A program made the translations under genes and the position numbers. DNA of 63,828 nt. Origin: Condylostoma magnum. Lineage: Eukaryota; Ciliophora; Heterotrichea; Heterotrichida; Condylostomatidae. Under the pieces are notes generated by a model. The model saw nothing but the letters and a program-made list of their open reading frames with translations, had not been told where the DNA came from and did not search any database. Position 1 is the first letter of the stretch; each line of letters begins with the position of its first letter. Location of the stretch: contig CAKKTI010000077.1 in assembly GCA_920105805.1 (NCBI GenBank), forward strand, positions 1 through 63,828, given 5' to 3'. Below are positions 61,907 through 63,828 of the stretch, piece after piece.

Positions 61907-63828
61907 ATGGACAACACTCGTATTTTAGATTATTTTGCTACGATTGGCATAGATACATAGAGTACCATAAACACATAATAAATTGACAATATATATGATG
62001 AACATTAGTTCAACGCTTCTATTGTCTAATCAGTGAAATTTATTTAAAGCAAATTAAACTAAAAGTTAATTAGTCGTAGCTAATTTTGCGACTATTTTCT
62101 GTTTTCTACTAATAGCAACAAAAAGCTTTGGCTGGAGGTAAATTACAGTGTAAGGAAAGATAAAATAAACCCTAAGTATAAGAATGAAGGGATTTACTCA
62201 TTGGGATTTTACCAGATTCCTGTAGTAGAAGGGTGTTTAGTAATACCTAAAAGTCTGCAAATGACACCTTTAGCTATAGAAGACGGCTACTAAGTGTTTT
62301 CAGATGAGAACAATGATTACTATGTAGGGTAGATTAGCTTATAAGATTATTTTGTAGATGAAGTATAAGACGACAATGCTTTAGTGTTCGGATATACCTT
62401 ATGCAATGAAATCAACTAAGTACCAATTTCCAAGATAAAAGTCGTTCAAAGTGATGATGAAAATGTAATAAAAATTCCAGAACTGTATGAATATTTAAAT
62501 TTCTCAATAGGCTAATGTAAAAACTCAATTTTTTGCTTTAAAAGAGGACAGAACCCACTAAATTTAATATTTTCGCCTTAAATCATCGATAAGTTTCCCA
62601 GAAACGATTTTATTGATTTTCCTTTTCCACATGGTTTATCTATGTTTTGCTTTGCCAATGGATTAAGCCTTTCTTTGCACCAAAAGAAATCAAAAATCGT
62701 TCCGTTTTTACTTTAGGCAGAAAGAAAACAATTTACAAGAAGAGTCCCTAGAACTTATGTACAAAGCTACATTTTTTACGAAAGATTATCAAATGAGTTG
62801 GCATTGAAGTTTGGAATTATTCCAAAGCTTTCGAATTAGTACTTCCTGCCAAAAGCAATTTGCCTATTATCACTGTGGCCCTACCTGAGATAGTTTTAGT
62901 ATTTGCTTTAAGAGATCCATTAGATATCCTTGTAAAAGTAAGAAATTCCTATAGAAAGGTTTATTTGTAATTTTATGTAAGAAATACCTTTACCTGATAG
63001 AGGAGTTACTTAGATATAATACAGTATTGGGCAAAGAACGTTAGAATTTACTAGGCCACCTAAGTATCACTTACCGTTTACCTCAATGCAATCAATTGCA
63101 ATTTTATTCAGAATGCTGAGTATTTAAAACATAATTTAAATATTTCTAGCAATTCTACTAGAAAGGAAAATCTTAATAGTTCATAAAGATCAAAGCCTTT
63201 TAACTCATATATGCATGAGCTTTTGTAGTTTAATTTTCCCTTTCAATTGGTAATAAATCCTTATTCCTTTGCTGCCTATGCAGCTAAGTGCTTACGTGGA
63301 GGCAATAATTCCGTATATTATAGGCATGACTCCTGAAGCTTTGTAATAAGGATTTGACTTACCAAGAGATCATGTTGTTGTATTTTTATAAGAAAATAGA
63401 ATTTAATTCAAGGAGCCGATATTGCAACCAGCATAAATGCATTTAAAAGAGTTGCAAAACATGCTTAAAACTCGCTATTCTGGCAATCTAAGTAGAAAGT
63501 AGTAAGATAGGTAACTTTAATTACCAATTTAAGATCACATAGCTGAAGTGATTTCAATCTAAGACGCATTTATCAAATTTATGTGTTCCATTTTGAAAGA
63601 TTACGAAAAGTTTTACATAGTTAAACAGGAAGACTTAAGAATAAAAGAATGCTATCAATTACAAAAGTTTTTAGCTTGCCACAACAGCAAATCTGCGCAC
63701 TCTTTTCATTTTAACTTAGTTCAAACTTCATTATTCTCAAATTTTATAGAAAGTCGATTCTCTAACGATGATTATGGGTAAGAAATTAGGTATTTTGATT
63801 AGGCTTTTTCATTTCGTAGAACAGTTTA
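61907..63828 (+). CDS. DENN-domain protein (RabGEF type), cut by the window end
   Basis: The first 640 residues. A long N-terminal uDENN-like part (FPFPHGLSMFCFANGLSLSL, TYVQSYIFYERLS, KAICLLSLWPYL) leads to a cDENN core: IAILFRMLSIQNIIQIFLAILLERKILIVHKD, then FPFNWQQILIPLLP and YVEAIIPYIIGM. DENN domains exchange nucleotides on Rabs. The next gene upstream is a TBC RabGAP, the opposite activity. The frame is open to the last base of the window. Confidence 0.88.

Overview
The window is nuclear DNA of a ciliate that uses all three standard stop codons both as sense and as stop. TAA and TAG read as Gln and TGA reads as Trp inside genes, yet genes also end on TAA, TAG or TGA. The clearest site is a Rab2-type GTPase (minus strand, 30180-30797). 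Its conserved LQIWDTAGQE block is spelled with TAA (Q), TGA (W) and TAG (the catalytic Q), and the same gene then ends on TGA straight after its C-terminal Cys-Cys. This is the behaviour known for the heterotrich Condylostoma (NCBI code 28), so a Condylostoma-like macronuclear genome is the best guess. All gene calls below use that code.

Layout: I find 44 protein genes (two cut by the window ends) and one tRNA-Gly. Every gene can be read in one uninterrupted frame, and none needs an intron. 1-620: end of an unknown gene. 638-13009: three ion-channel genes on the minus strand, namely two four-domain voltage-gated cation channels and, between them, a gene with only a domain-I unit. 13101-17349: a TPR protein, a zinc-ribbon (LITAF-like) protein and eIF2D with a long acidic insert. 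17537-21387: tRNA isopentenyltransferase, a coiled-coil protein and two probable axonemal proteins. 21541-25720: a membrane cyclic-nucleotide phosphodiesterase, an unknown basic protein and PTEN. 25733-30797: an unknown protein, a short FAN-like BEACH protein, a small basic protein, a RAD17-like clamp loader and Rab2. 30854-36053: an SLC35F-like transporter, a small unknown, an HD-domain protein, a protein with a JHY-like motif, DR1/NC2-beta and a MORN protein. 36288-46060: a MAPK15/ERK7-like kinase, coiled-coil and TPR proteins (one with a 21-bp tandem array interrupted by a 100-N gap) and several unknowns. 46343-55202: RRP40, a U-box protein, a FA2-like NEK kinase, the tRNA, an ankyrin protein, an unknown, a cysteine-rich membrane protein, a charged Gln-rich protein and a zinc-finger protein. 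56060-end: an RPA70N-like OB protein, a receptor-like protein (ligand-binding fold plus about seven membrane spans), a TBC RabGAP and a DENN RabGEF cut by the window end.

The most unusual structural property is packing. Convergent genes have stop codons that overlap or abut, head-to-head start codons lie 12 bp apart (twice), and same-strand neighbours lie 1-17 bp apart. Because termination in Condylostoma is thought to depend on nearness to the mRNA 3' end, such packing forces neighbouring transcripts to overlap inside coding sequence. The content leans to cilia and signalling (CFAP73-type, FA2-like NEK, ERK7, MORN, ion channels, PDE) and membrane traffic (Rab2, TBC, DENN, BEACH, PTEN). I saw no transposon, virus-like element or CRISPR array.
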